Below, piece after piece: positions 43,844 through 55,325 of a DNA stretch of 64,000 nucleotides (positions within the stretch are counted from its first letter, which is position 1; the number at the start of each line of letters is the position of its first letter). Under the pieces are notes generated by a model. The model was not told where the DNA came from. It did not search any database and saw only the letters and a program-made list of their open reading frames with translations. Origin of the DNA: Beauveria sp. NWAFU-1 (taxonomy: Eukaryota > Ascomycota > Sordariomycetes > Hypocreales > Cordycipitaceae). The position numbers and the translations under genes were made by a program. The DNA is taken from positions 833,896 through 897,895 of the forward strand of contig JANBXD010000004.1 of assembly GCA_024472245.1 (NCBI GenBank), given 5' to 3'.

Positions 43844-44723
43844 CGTGTTACGAGTCCGCACGTGCTGGGGCGAGGACGCGTAGAACTCGAACGACTGGCT
43901 CCAGAGGATCTTCGCTTAGAAAGGAAAGGAGACCAAGAATATGATGCGATGACGGTGATGAAGCAAGCAAGCCTTGTCGATTGAAACAAAAGAATAAAGT
44001 GAACAAAGATCGTGATGGTGGGGCGCCGCGTTAGCGCAGTTGGGTGCTTCGTTCGCTGGTTTCTGGGCTCTTTGGGGGGCTTTTAGCGGTGTACCTAGCC
44101 CGCTAAATTGCAACATTACAGCAATCTTTACAGGCGCAAGGCGCTGAAGCCCACTATGAGGTGTATTAAAGCAACCATAATAGCACCGTCTCACCCATAT
44201 TCTTAGGGCTCGAGTTAATGAGGGCCAAGAATACGTTCTTTCCGAGTTCCTCTGATGAATTTTCTGCCCTACATTCTTTCTCTTTATGCTAAATTGTAAA
44301 TTAGACAACTTGCTCCTCTTCTGACTCTCATATATGGTCGAGTTGCTCAATAACCTCATGAACATGTTTTGTGTCTAGACTGCATCTCAGTCACGAAGTA
44401 TCATCTTGTAAGTAAGGAAAATGCTCATTTGACATTCAAGTGCAAAGAAGCCAAAGGGAAGTGGACGTGCCTCAAAGCTGATAGCCATGAGTCGTTCTTT
44501 GCCACCTAATACGGCTAATAACACCCCGTCTGCGTTGGTCGAGTTCACCATGCATGGACCATAGTCTACAAAGTTTGATCATAAGCTGCATTCACATACT
44601 TTCAAATGATACATTATACAAGTAGTATATGTAGAAAAACCAATCCATCTACCGCTAATTCATTACATTATACTTCCATTCAAACATCTGCGCCATACCA
44701 CACATGGACTCAAGTCCGACGTC
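43844..44723. other. AT-rich spacer with a tRNA-like fragment
   Basis: 880 bp. TTAGCGCAGTTGGG at 44031-44044 resembles a tRNA A box, but there is no B box or matching acceptor stem downstream, so at most it is a tRNA relic. No ORF supported. Confidence 0.4.
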
Positions 44724-46449
44724 TTACCACCCCGGCTTTTGGTTCTCAAATGTAATATGCACCGACTCAATATCCTTGCGGCGCGTCAACACCAACTTTG
44801 GATCGTGACTCAATTCCGGGACACCAGCCACCATGCTCCTCTTTGGTTTGCAAGCGCCCTGCCCGTCGTTCAGCGTCTCGCCCAGCGCTGGCGCAATGTC
44901 AAACGTCAGCAGCGTCTTGATGACGTTGAGCATCACGACGTTGTGCACAATGTAGCGTCCCGGACACATGAGCACTGTAGGCAGCCCAAACGCCATGAGC
45001 TGCTTGACCCGGCTCACGTCCACATTGCCCTCGGCGTCTAGAAAGCGATCCGCGCGCACAGTGTCGGCATCCTCGCCCCAGATGCTGTGGCTGTGCTGAT
45101 GCGGCAGCATCGGAGCCACAATTAGCGCCTTGCGACGAAGCGAAAACATGCCCGCAAAGACGGAGTCGTGCGTAACCAGGCGGGTAATGTTCGAATTGGC
45201 TGCGTACAGTCGAAGCAGCTCGTACCAAAAGGACATGAGAAGCGGGCAGGAGTCGCGCACCTGACTTATGTCGACAATGAGTCTCTTGCTTCCGGAAGTG
45301 GATGCATCAGTCGGCTCGACAAGGCTGTATACTTCGGTGCGAATGGCCTCCATGAGCTCGTCGTCGGCAACGAGATGCCACAGCGCCCAGGTGGTGATGT
45401 TGATGAGGTTGGGAAAGACGCCCATGATGAGGGAAAAGGAAAAGTCGTTCCAGCCCGCTTGCGGAATGTTGAATTTTCGCAAAAGAACCTTGACCTTGCC
45501 GATAAACGACAGGTCCTCGTAGTCCATCTTCTCCTCGTCAATACTCCGCGGCGCATCCAAAGTGCTTAGCCCAGCCCGTACGTCATCTCGAGCACGACTG
45601 AAAGAGCGTGGTAGAAAAATTGTAAAAGGGTGATACAAATTGCGCAGACCGGAAAGCATAGTTCTGACTTATCAGCGCGCGTTCATCGGGGATTTGGATG
45701 AACCAACATACCGTAGACTTTGTCTGAATTTGATGTCATCATATGGTCCCTTTTCTCCCCATATGACTGAGCCTAGCGACATGGCAATATTATTCGACAC
45801 CCAATCCGCAAGCTTCACTGTATTTGAAGCATCCGGAACAGTTTGCTTCCATGCCTCATTAATTTTGTCCTGCACGCGTGCAAGGTGTGCTTGCACCTTG
45901 CCAATGGTCGAGAGCTCGTCACGAAGAAGACGAGACAGCTCCTTCTTGAACGGGTGCTTATCTGGCGTCATCATACCCTGGTGGCTAGCCTTGTTGAAGC
46001 GCAAATAACCGCCGAAGCCGACCCAGAAAGCGGCGGTGAGGCTCAAGCCCGGCGCTTTGGCAAAGAGCTTGGTCATCTCCGTATCGGAAGCGTCCATCAC
46101 GTAGATCCTCTGCGTGGCAAGCCAGGCCGTGGAAATTGGCGTCGCCTGGCTGATTCTGCAACAGGGAGAGAGACGAGTCAGCCACTAGGGCACTTCAGGA
46201 CGATTGGGAAAGATTGAAATCATACGAGAGCCGGCCAAAGTACTCTTGGAAATCACTCTTGATCATTTCAAGTACATGGCCAAAATATGGTATCTGTGAC
46301 GATATTGTGGGCGGCTCACTCGCCTTTTTAACGTCCTTTGACGGCGGCCGTTTCGGCAACAGCGCGCCATATATGGACGCAAATAGAGCGCAGGCTCCAA
46401 ATAGGAGAATTGTGACCTTGATGAAGGCCAAGGTGGAATCCAGGTCCAT
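44724..46449 (-). CDS. Cytochrome P450 monooxygenase
   Basis: ER-anchored heme monooxygenase. Three exons on the minus strand: 46449-46226, 46155-45712, 45663-44724; 535 aa. An N-terminal membrane anchor (LAFIKVTILLFGACALFASI) is followed by PTISSQIPYFGHVLEMIKSD. The I-helix region is weak. The K-helix ExxR lies in SFWYELLRLYA (about 371-374), and HSIWGEDADTVRADRFLD is the usual meander start. The heme loop reads AFGLPTVLMCPGRYIV with Cys near 456; the spacing from Phe to Cys is one residue longer than the F-x2-G-x3-C consensus and the Gly is replaced. It resembles the fungal CYP7/8-related (oxysterol- or prostacyclin-synthase-like) group. Substrate unknown; no biosynthetic partner genes sit next to it. 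Confidence 0.88.
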
Positions 46450-47762
46450 GATGTGTCTGCAGTAGTATGGCAACTGCCAAATCTGCACAACGTGGATATG
46501 GTTTTGTATTGTCTCGAGATACAACGGCCATCATTTTTATCGCAATCTTCAACTACGAAGAGAACCACTATATATGAACCAAGCAACCATGACTATTGAG
46601 CAATGATTGGAGGGCCTTACGGAGCGACGGACCTTTGTCAATGCGTTTGGCACGCCATGCCACTTGCTAGTTGCCGGATTACGCCGCGGGATTGATAATA
46701 AGGGTGCCCCAGCGAACAAAGTGGCCAGTGAACTCTCAGCTCGCCGAAAACGCAACATAAGCACTCCGAAACTCTAGAACCAGCCCAGCTCCGCGTATTG
46801 CTAAACGGCAAGGGTTGCGCGCAAACTGGACTCGAGCAACCAACCTGTGGGGGTACGACCCGCCTCTATTTGCTGACACCCTCGGTCGAGGAGGTCATGG
46901 CTTGCGCTGCAAAAAGCGTAGCACACAGAGGGGTTTCGAGCAGGCAAACCGGAACCAGCCCTTGTTATCTCGCCTGCACGTGGGCGTTGCCGACAGGCGT
47001 AGCGTAAACATCAGGCGAGGGTGACAGACAGGCCATGTACCGGCCGGCAGAGGTTCCATGATGAGGGTTCACTATATTGATCCCTGCAGGTTTATATTAA
47101 GCTTACATGGCTTCTTACCGCTTTTGTAGGCGTTGGCTGTCAGGGCCGATGGCAAGTCCTCTCTTCCTCACGAGTCACAACTGGTGACAACCGAGCCTCA
47201 CAGATGGTGTTCTTGTCTCGGCATTCGCTCGCACCAATCGGTGCCTGCTGCATAGCAAGACCGTGGCGCCAGGCTTTATTAGCGTCAGAACCCCTCCAGG
47301 ATCGACGCAGCGACCTACAGGGTGTACGGAGTGGCTGAGAGCTCGTGCCCTCGCGAAGAGAAAAGCGTGCGCCAAATTTACCCAGTAGATATCTTGGGCA
47401 AAGTAGCTACGCTGCAGTGGGCTATCAGTATCCAGACTGACCTATACATGTTTTAGGATAAGTTAGCTCCAGCATCGGGCGCCGCGTGATCTCATCTCGG
47501 AGGAGAGACAAGTCGGGGAATTTCTTTCTACAGCGGGCCGTGGCGTGACCCCTGAGGTCTTTCGCGCCCATCTTGCGCTTGTAAAACTGAGACATTACAA
47601 ACAATAGTACAGAGTAGTGGACTTAATTTTAGATAAATATGGCTACTCTGCAGACAATGCTGGAACCAACACAGACCCAATGTATCACACCAACGCCATT
47701 CCAGTGTACCCAAAAACAAAGATAAAACGCCGACCAAATTAGCGTCAGACCCGGCTTGCTTG
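46450..47762. other. Spacer between P450 and GH76 genes
   Basis: About 1.3 kb. Only short frames, the longest about 70 codons, without features. It contains the P450 promoter and the GH76 3' flank. Confidence 0.45.
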
Positions 47763-49322
47763 TCAGCCCATGAAGCCCATCCAGAAAAATGTGCCTACGG
47801 CTCCGAAAGCCAGCGTCAACGTCAGAATGCCAGCGCCAGCCCTGTCGGCTGTGGTTATAGGCTTTGGTGGTGTCTGTCCATTATCGCCACCTGCAAATCC
47901 GCCGTTGGGGCTACCCTTGGATGTGCCGCCCGTCTCGTTCGTTGTGGGAGCGTTCGCATCTTTGATCAGGAGGCTGGACACGGCGGCCAGGGCACTCATG
48001 TACTCTCCAGCGCCAGTCGTCTTGTCGACTCCAGGGTCAACAAATTTGCCGCCGGTCCAGTAAAAGCCGCAGGTGCGACCTGTCTCGCGGCCTGTACATT
48101 GCTTCACGGCGGCTTGAGCTGACTTTTCCAGGACGGGTAGAATCTTCTCGGCAGTATGTGGTACAATCTGCGCAACCACAGATAGCCAACGGTGCACGTA
48201 GCCTTTGAAAGTAAGCATGTCAGCTGTGCATGTGCCTGGCGTACTCTCGCATGGCACCTCGTATGCGGCGCCCTTCTCGAAAAAGTTCTTGATCATGGAA
48301 TCTACAAGATTGTCGACGCGGTCGCCCCATTTCTTGTCACCATTCGTCTACAGTATGTCAGTGTGGAACTTGAAAGTTGGAAAGGACAACTCACGTAGTT
48401 ATACATGAATGCCGCACCCTGAGTCATAATGGCGGCATTGTAGGAAAATGTGGCCTTATTGATATCAGTGCAATTGTGCTGCACCCGGCCACCGTCGTAG
48501 ACCAGCCAACTCTTGTGATCAATGTACCCAACGCCCCAGAGCCAATCCCAAGTTTCATCTGCAAACTTTGCATATGTTTCATTCCTAGTGTATCGAGCAA
48601 GGCGAGATCCGATGTTGAAAAAGCAGCCATTGGCAATGGCTAATGCTATTAGCGCTTCGCCGAATGAGATGCGTCAAGTACCAGACTTACTATTTTTATA
48701 ATCATATCCAGCATTGGAAAAGGGGATTTGCCATCGCATGCCACCGTTGCAGTACTGGTCATGTCTGCTCGGGTCTGCTTGTGTGGCCCAAACGGCCTGC
48801 GCCAAAGCGAGCCATTGCGGCTTGTCTCGCGGAGGGTCGGGAAACTTATTTTCGGCGGCAAGCATTGCTGTCAAGCCCCAGAATCCTTGATCATCGTTTC
48901 CGAGTGAAGCTGTATGGTTTCGAGGCATAAAGTCTTGGTTTTCGCCAACTTGGTGCAGAATCCCCTGCATCACCACATCGTTGTAGCTGGTGTCGCCAGT
49001 CAGGTGCCAGTAGTCGATGTATGTGCCCATCATGGCACCGCCCTGCCACCAGTAATAATTTCCCTTGTTCTCAGCCGGTGGTCCTGGTAGAATTCCGGGT
49101 ATTTTCCCAGTCCTGTTGCCTTCGTATAAAAGCATCAGATCGTATGCGATCGTACTGGCCGTGGTTTTAATCGCATCTGCAAAGTGTAAGCGACTGCTCG
49201 CCTCTGCTCGCCGGGAGACAACAACCTTTAGTATCGACCTTGTAGTATTGAGCTTGCGCAGCCGTGAACAACCCTGTTATTACCAGACTCGCAGCTAGAG
49301 TTGTTTGTGGAGAGAGCATCAT
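47763..49322 (-). CDS. GH76 alpha-1,6-mannanase, GPI-anchored (DCW1/DFG5 type)
   Basis: Cell-wall enzyme of glycoside hydrolase family 76; fungal Dcw1/Dfg5 proteins are thought to cross-link GPI-glycoproteins to the wall. Four exons on the minus strand: 49322-49226, 49176-48691, 48639-48395, 48347-47763; 470 aa. A signal peptide (MMLSPQTTLAASLVITGLFT) is followed by the conserved GNYYWWQGGAMMGTYIDYWH, the catalytic Asp pair in ASLGNDDQGFWGLTAM, WQIPFSNAGYDYKN, ANGCFFNIGSRLARYT and NAAIMTQGAAFMYNY. The C-terminus has a Ser/Thr/Gly-rich linker and a hydrophobic end (GAGILTLTLAFGAVGTFFWM) consistent with a GPI signal. Intron 1 has an unusual GTTGTT donor, supported by phase. Confidence 0.93.
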
Positions 49323-51234
49323 GAAGTTAGGACGAAGCCAATTGATGGTGGGAGCCGGATGGTCGGAGAAAACTGGCGATATTGGCCGAGAGAGAAAGCG
49401 CCAAATTGAGATGACTGGAAGCTGTGTACGTAGCTCCAATAAATATACGATAAATACTTGAATCTGCTAGAAAGAAAAGAACGGGCAGATTTGACTCCGA
49501 TATGAAGTAACGCGGTGAGTACCCCAACGGGCAGGTGCCATCCGCAGCCTTATCAGCAACAACGAACGAGATGAATGGTCAAACGAGTGAAGAGAAGAAA
49601 GATTGGTGTAGGCAATCGCGTCAGAAAAAGTCGATAATGATGTGAGGAAGAGAAAGCAAAGGAAAAAGCAGCAACTGAATTAAAAGAATGCAAGATCGAA
49701 GCTGACTTTGGATTCGGAGAGGGGCCTGGCACGCGGGCAAGGCGGCAAAGCATAATCTTGTCTGCATTCCCCCCTTTCTTGTTGATATCCCGCGCAACAA
49801 ACTCTTGGCAAAGCATCGCATTCTGGTTTCAAGTCTGCGAAGACAACGCTTTGGGGGTGGAGCAGCAAAGCCACCCCAAGCGCCAGCCTGCGAAATAAAC
49901 CAAGCCAGTATGCCACAAAGAGGGCTGTATAGCGCAGACTTGTGATGAGCCAAGGTAAACCCATTGGCTGGGCGCACCATCAGCTGGGCCGTAGCTGGCG
50001 GCCAAGGTGGCGGAGCACATCAGTTGTGGTGGATGTCATGCTTGGCAAAAGATGGACAAAGGACAAATTCTCGAGGTTGAGACGAGCCTAATATTGTCCA
50101 GGTTGATCTCGCCTCACAGCTGTATCTGAGCCTGCTGTGTTGCTGCATCTACCGCCAGCCGGGGCGAAGCAATAGCCTGCCACAGCCGAGTCCATTATGC
50201 CCCCGTGAACCGTGATTCCATAATGCTGCATTTAAGCGCCGATGTCCCGGTAGCCCTGCGCCAAGCAAAGCCCCCTGAAGCCAAGATCTAGCCCAATTCC
50301 TCTAAAGTTGGTGTCTCGCAAGCCAAGCATCGTTTCTTGGCGCAACCGTTGAACGCGTCAGCACTGCCAGTCTAACAAGAAAAAGGAAAAAAAAAACTAA
50401 ATAGCTCAGGCGAGTAAAGGATAACTATCTTGCAGAAAGTTGCTAATTCAGTAGTAGCTTGACAGCCATGATCTCACGAATCCGGGGTCAGACAAAGAGG
50501 TTGACGGGTGGCGGGGAGGCTCGGCGGATAAACTTTAATTTTAAGGTTCCCTGGCCCCTGTAAATTGGCTGGAGAAGGGGGCTTAGCAGCCAAGTGACGG
50601 CCTGCTTATTCGTATTGTTCGCCCCGTAGCATCTTTAGGCTGTGCTCTCAACGCCGAAGGCTTGTTCCTCCATGCCATCGCAGCGACAGACATGGCTCTC
50701 GCAGCTCCATCGCCCTGAGACGCTGAGAACGAAGAGTGAGAGCCCGTCGACAAAAATCCCCAAGGTTTTGTATCGTCAGCCAATCTCGCCTTTGTTTTTA
50801 ATTGCCCGAATCTCCTTTACATTTTCCGTTTACGATGTGATGGCGGCCAGGCGACGAATTTTCCCCCGTCCTCCCCGAAACTAGTAGTAAGCGTACGACC
50901 TGATTTAGTTTGAACCAGTCGTAAGCCCGATAGACGCGAGTGATTGTACCCATTGTGTCGAGGTCTGGTGCTGTATCAGTATACAGGACACTCCAAGTCC
51001 GGAATCTTTTCTGCCGACCCGACCCGAAGTCGGCGTCAATTCGACGGCGTCGGGGAGGCCGGGGAAGCGGTGGACTAAGCTTCAGGGACTCATCGTAGTT
51101 ATTCGAAACGAACATGAAGCTTCTTACTACCGTGAGAAAGGAGATGATTGGGTTTAAATATATAAATAAGAATTTGACGAGCATACAAGAAGTATGATCA
51201 AGAACAATCTAAGTTCATACATCTATGATTCACC
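49323..51234. other. Long gene-poor spacer
   Basis: About 1.9 kb. The first few hundred bases are the GH76 promoter. Overlapping short frames at 49.55-50.0 kb and 50.6-51.2 kb lack domains and start contexts. I see no tRNA, no transposon ends and no long repeats. Confidence 0.45.
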
Positions 51235-52306
51235 ATGACTCCTTCTAGCAACCTCTGTGTCTGTGTGACTTGCGGAACGCAGTTTGGCTTTCCCTACGAA
51301 GAACGACCTCTGACCTGCCGCATGTGCAATGTGCGTTTGTCAGACCATCTTCTTCTTCTTCTTCTTCTCTTCTCATGACATGTTGACAATTCGTGCAGGA
51401 TCCACGCCAGTTTGTGCCGCCCTCTGGACAGTCATGGACTACCCTTGCGCGGATGCAGACAAGCCACCGCAACGAGATCAAGTAAGACGAGGTAGACGGC
51501 CGCATCTGGTCCATCTTCTCAAGCCCGCAGTTTGCCATCGGACAGCGCGCCCTACTCGTAGAAACTGAGTCGGGCAATGTCCTGTGGGACTGCATCAGCC
51601 TGCTAGACGCCGACACCATTGCCTTTATCAAGTCGAGGGGCGGGCTCAAGGCGATTGCCATTTCGCACCCGCATTTCTACAGCACACATCTTGAGTGGGC
51701 TCGCGAATTCGACTGTCCAGTCTATCTCGCAGAGGAAGATCAGGAATGGATCAATCGTGAGGATGAAGATGGCCATCGGCGGTTGGTGAGTGACTTGGCG
51801 CTAGAGATACTCCCCGGAGTCAGCATTGTGAAGCTTGGTGGCCATTTCCCGGGCAGTTCGGCTCTTCACTGGAACAAAAATCTTGTAAGTCATAAACAAT
51901 GCGTCTTGTATCAAACTTGTATCATGAAAACTAATACCACGCTCTAGTTTGTCGGCGACTCCATTGGGATCTCTCAGGTAAGCTATTGCAAACTAACCTG
52001 CTGTCCAATGCTGATTAAATCTTGTAGTCCGGCCTGATTCGCTCCCACCACAACAATGACCACCAAGTTTTCTTCTTTCACTATGCGTTCCCAAACTTTA
52101 TTCCGCTAGGTCCGACTGCGATGCTCGAAATGTGGCAGCGAATAAAGGGCTGGGATTTTACGAGTCTTTTTTCTCTATTTTACCAGACCACGGTTCGCGA
52201 TCCCAATGTCAAGTCCATGGTGTTGGACAGCATGCAGCGTCAGGCTCATTACCAAGAGAACAACAGTCACCCGCTGCTCGCGGAGAATCGTGAAAGTAAG
52301 ATGTGA
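51235..52306 (+). pseudogene. Metallo-beta-lactamase-fold gene with an in-frame stop (or a 42-nt intron)
   Basis: Metallo-hydrolase-like protein of a fungal family. Exons by phase: 51235-51330, 51399-51884, 51948-51977, 52028-52306; 296 codons if the stop is read as sense. The N-terminus has a zinc-ribbon-like C-x-C-x2-C...C-x2-C (LCVCVTC, TCRMC). Core cues: IGQRALLVETESGNVLWDC, AIAISHPHFYSTHLEWA (the usual HxHxDH appears as HPHFYSTH), VSIVKLGGHFPGSSALHW and FVGDSIGIS. In exon 2 a TAA at 51483-51485 interrupts HRNEIK|DEVDGRIWSIF in an otherwise continuous homologous frame. An alternative is a 42-nt GTAAGA...CAAG intron (51482-51523), but that would delete conserved-looking residues and is very short. 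I favour a nonsense change. Confidence 0.72.
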
Positions 52307-52368
52307 TTTCTGCTCATAATCCGTCATATTTGGTGAATTGTACAACATAATGTAATTTTATACATCTC

Positions 52369-54703
52369 TTACAATGGCAACGTCAGTGAATCAAAAGTGG
52401 AAGCATCAAAGAGCTCGGCAGCCAAATATGGGCCGAGGCCACTGTGGTCGTCCAAAAAGTTCACCATGCCCATGAAATCAACATCTTCCATCTGGTGAAA
52501 GGCGCCCAATTCCTTGGACGGAGGAGCATCGGAGATGCCAGAATCAGCTATTAGAGGTGAGCAAATTACCATCGACGAGGGCAATCTTATTCCACTTACA
52601 TCGGTAATCTTGCAGTTCAGACAAATATCGTATATACTTGACGCATCTCTTGACAAGTGGATTACTGTTGTCTAAATTTTCAAGTGCATCTGCCGCTTTG
52701 ACAAGATTCAGGCGGCCTTCGGCAAGAACTGTTTGTGCAATCATACGGTGACTGTGTCGGGCGCAGAGCATACCACCGCATACCATGAGCGCTTCGGTAA
52801 AGACTGCAATGCAAAAGTTTAGCCGCGATGGCCTCGTTACAGCAGATGCACATATGTCGCTTACCGTAGTAAAGCGTCAAAAACCACACGCCAAGGTTGC
52901 TATCTTCAACTGGACCGCCGCCAAAGACCGCAGCAGCCATTCCAATCGTCTCTTCCGCAGATGAAATGCACTCGAATGCCTCGGCCATGGCGAGCTGTGT
53001 CGTGTACGGCAGCTCCGTGTCGTGCCTCCCATTAATCTTGGACAGGTACTTGAGAGTGACGCAGAGTAATGGTCGGTGAATCAAGATCGACACGCTGTGG
53101 TACCTGACCTTCGTTGCTCGCAATTTATTCATCCTAGAGCTGTGCTTCAACTCAGGCGAGCTACTTGGCAGTAGCGAAAATGTGGACGGTAGAGTTTCTG
53201 CCCATCTTCGCAGCTTCTGCCGCAATGTGCTAGCAGTTTGGAGCATGGACCCTTCGTCCTCACTTTGATCTGTCCCGATATTGCCATTGTACTGGGCTTC
53301 AATTGAGAGACCCATGATCTGGTACAACTGAACGGAGAGCGAGAAAAAATCGGTTGCCACTTGCGCCACTTCGGGTTCATTACAAAGCTGAAAATTCTCT
53401 GGTACGTGCCACGGTTGCGGTAGACGAATTGTCATGTGCGCTGGGGGTATTGCGCAAGGACGGCCAAACGTTGCGCTCAAGACAGTATCCAGGCAGTATA
53501 TAGTATGCCAGGTTCGGTTTCTCATCTCTTGTACAACTTCGTCCAGCTGTCGTCCAACCTTGTCGCTATGCAAACCAAGTGCGATTGCACTCCTGACCAA
53601 TAATCCATGCACGCTCCATGCCGCTCCCACTTGAGGTGTACCTTGGAGGTAAAGCGCCTGCAGAAGAAGGAACTGGACAATGTCGAGGCTGACAGTTCGC
53701 AACGATGAGGCACCACACAGTGACATTGCTCTTCTATAGTAAACCAGTGATTCTTGAAAGCACTGTTTCGAGGTTTTGCTACGTTTTCTGTTGATGTTGC
53801 TCGCAATGGCAAAGATTAGATTAAGCTCCCCAAGCCAAGTTTGTCGAACCTTGTTGAAGCCACTCGCTTTGAAGGCGTTGTACGTCTGTCGAAAAGTAGC
53901 TTCATGCAAGAAGGGGAACAAAAGCCCCATGGTGTTGAAATATCGATTTATCATGGCCTCCATGTCACCTACTGCCGGCAAGCGCGAACATGCTGCCAGG
54001 GACTGCGGGGTTGTTGGTAAGGCCCCAAGGGGAGAGTGCTCTGACGATAGTATCGTTCCGCGTCTTCCATCTCCATCACCTCCCTCACTGAGCTGGGGCC
54101 CTTCTGGCGTTTTTACCCCCCAAATTGAAGAAATCGAGGCAAGAAGGTAGCGAACGAAGCCAATGTTTGACGACTCGCCAAAGTATGCTGCGGCGCGCTC
54201 ATCGACAAAGGTTATGGCTAGTCCGTCAGTCCTAGCTTCCGTTTCGGTCCCTGAATCTTCAGAGTCAATGACAGAAGCGTCAATCCCAATGCCGTCAATC
54301 GTGTGCGCGTCTCTCAATGGTGACGAACCACCTGGTAGCTCTTCATAATACTCTCGGGTTGGGACACAGGAGGACAAATGGCCTGTCAGCAGGTCATCGT
54401 GTCTTTGGATGAGATGCTCGACATGTTTCAGGCGTTGCTCGAGCCTGAAACATAGTCCTTTTGGACAATAATGTTTGTCGTGGAGTCTGGCGCATCATAT
54501 TGGCATTCAAATCCCAGCTGATGGCACGTTGAACACGTGGGTCGTCGCCCATCGCACCTACGGAGAGGGGGTTAGGGTAAGCGGACGAGATTCATTTGCT
54601 GGGACGGCTCACTTTACCTAGACTTTCTGGTCCGACAAGAAGTACATGCAAGGGCAATACGACGGCGCTTAGAGCCGGTTGCGGGGGCCGCCGAATCTGC
54701 CAT
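52369..54703 (-). pseudogene. Zn2Cys6 transcription factor with a one-base frameshift
   Basis: Fungal binuclear-cluster regulator. Exons on the minus strand: 54703-54618, 54557-52865, 52803-52600, 52547-52369; 720 aa if one base is restored. The DNA-binding domain (about residues 20-47) is complete: CTSCRTRKSRCDG then PTCSTC and FEC. A linker KDYVSG should run straight into the coiled-coil LEQRLKHVEHLIQRHDDLL, but the frame changes at about 54442/54443, as if one C of a GGCCTC were lost. The fungal-specific middle homology domain follows (YFNTMGLLFPFLHEATFRQT, AALYLQGTPQ-type helix, YCLDTVLSATFGRPCAIPP). The unfixed frame stops 16 nt later. Total length is 1 mod 3 short by exactly one base, supporting a single deletion. 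Adjacent to the disrupted hydrolase gene. Confidence 0.8.
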
Positions 54704-55325
54704 GGCGAGCGGGGAGTTTGGGGAAAGGACGGAAGAAGCTGTCGCAGTGGTGGGCTGCGAAAGATTAAATATAAGCTCATATATCCAAATCTAGCTTTAG
54801 TGCTGACGATGAGAAGCAGCCTAGGATACGTCTGACGCTTAGTGCAGCGGGATTTTTGAGCTTGGGTTTGTAACATGGCTTTTCTAACGGGTCGCACAAC
54901 TCTACAGTGAATCGAAATACATATGTGCCTCTGTTTCTGAATCTGGTTTGTTTTTCCAATTAGACACAAAGCTCATGCAGCAACGGTTTGATTTGGAACG
55001 GAGAAGGCGACTTGATCGAGAGCGCAGATGCGCACGACAACACCCTGTGTCCCTCAATCAAAAGCTTGTTTATCTCATTTCACGTATTGGATGCACGCTA
55101 AAAACTGACAATTCGTGAATAGCTTCCTGCCGGAATTAGCGTTAGTCCGTAGCACGATGGAAAGTCAAGCAAGGCCAATAATACGCATCACAAACTTTCA
55201 CATCCGAAGATCATTTGCTAACTAGCAAAAAGACGCTGCTCAGCCTCCGAGATCTTCCCCCCTCAATGCCAGATAGAGATAAGCCTTTGATTCAGTGTCC
55301 TTCAACGCCTTGCACTCTCGCCACA
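54704..55325. other. Spacer between regulator and alcohol dehydrogenase
   Basis: 622 bp, the regulator's promoter and the dehydrogenase's 3' flank. No supported ORF. Confidence 0.4.

Noticed and set aside
44021..44075. Possible tRNA gene (TTAGCGCAGTTGGG A-box-like sequence)
   Set aside because: No B box and no pairing acceptor stem downstream; at most a relic.
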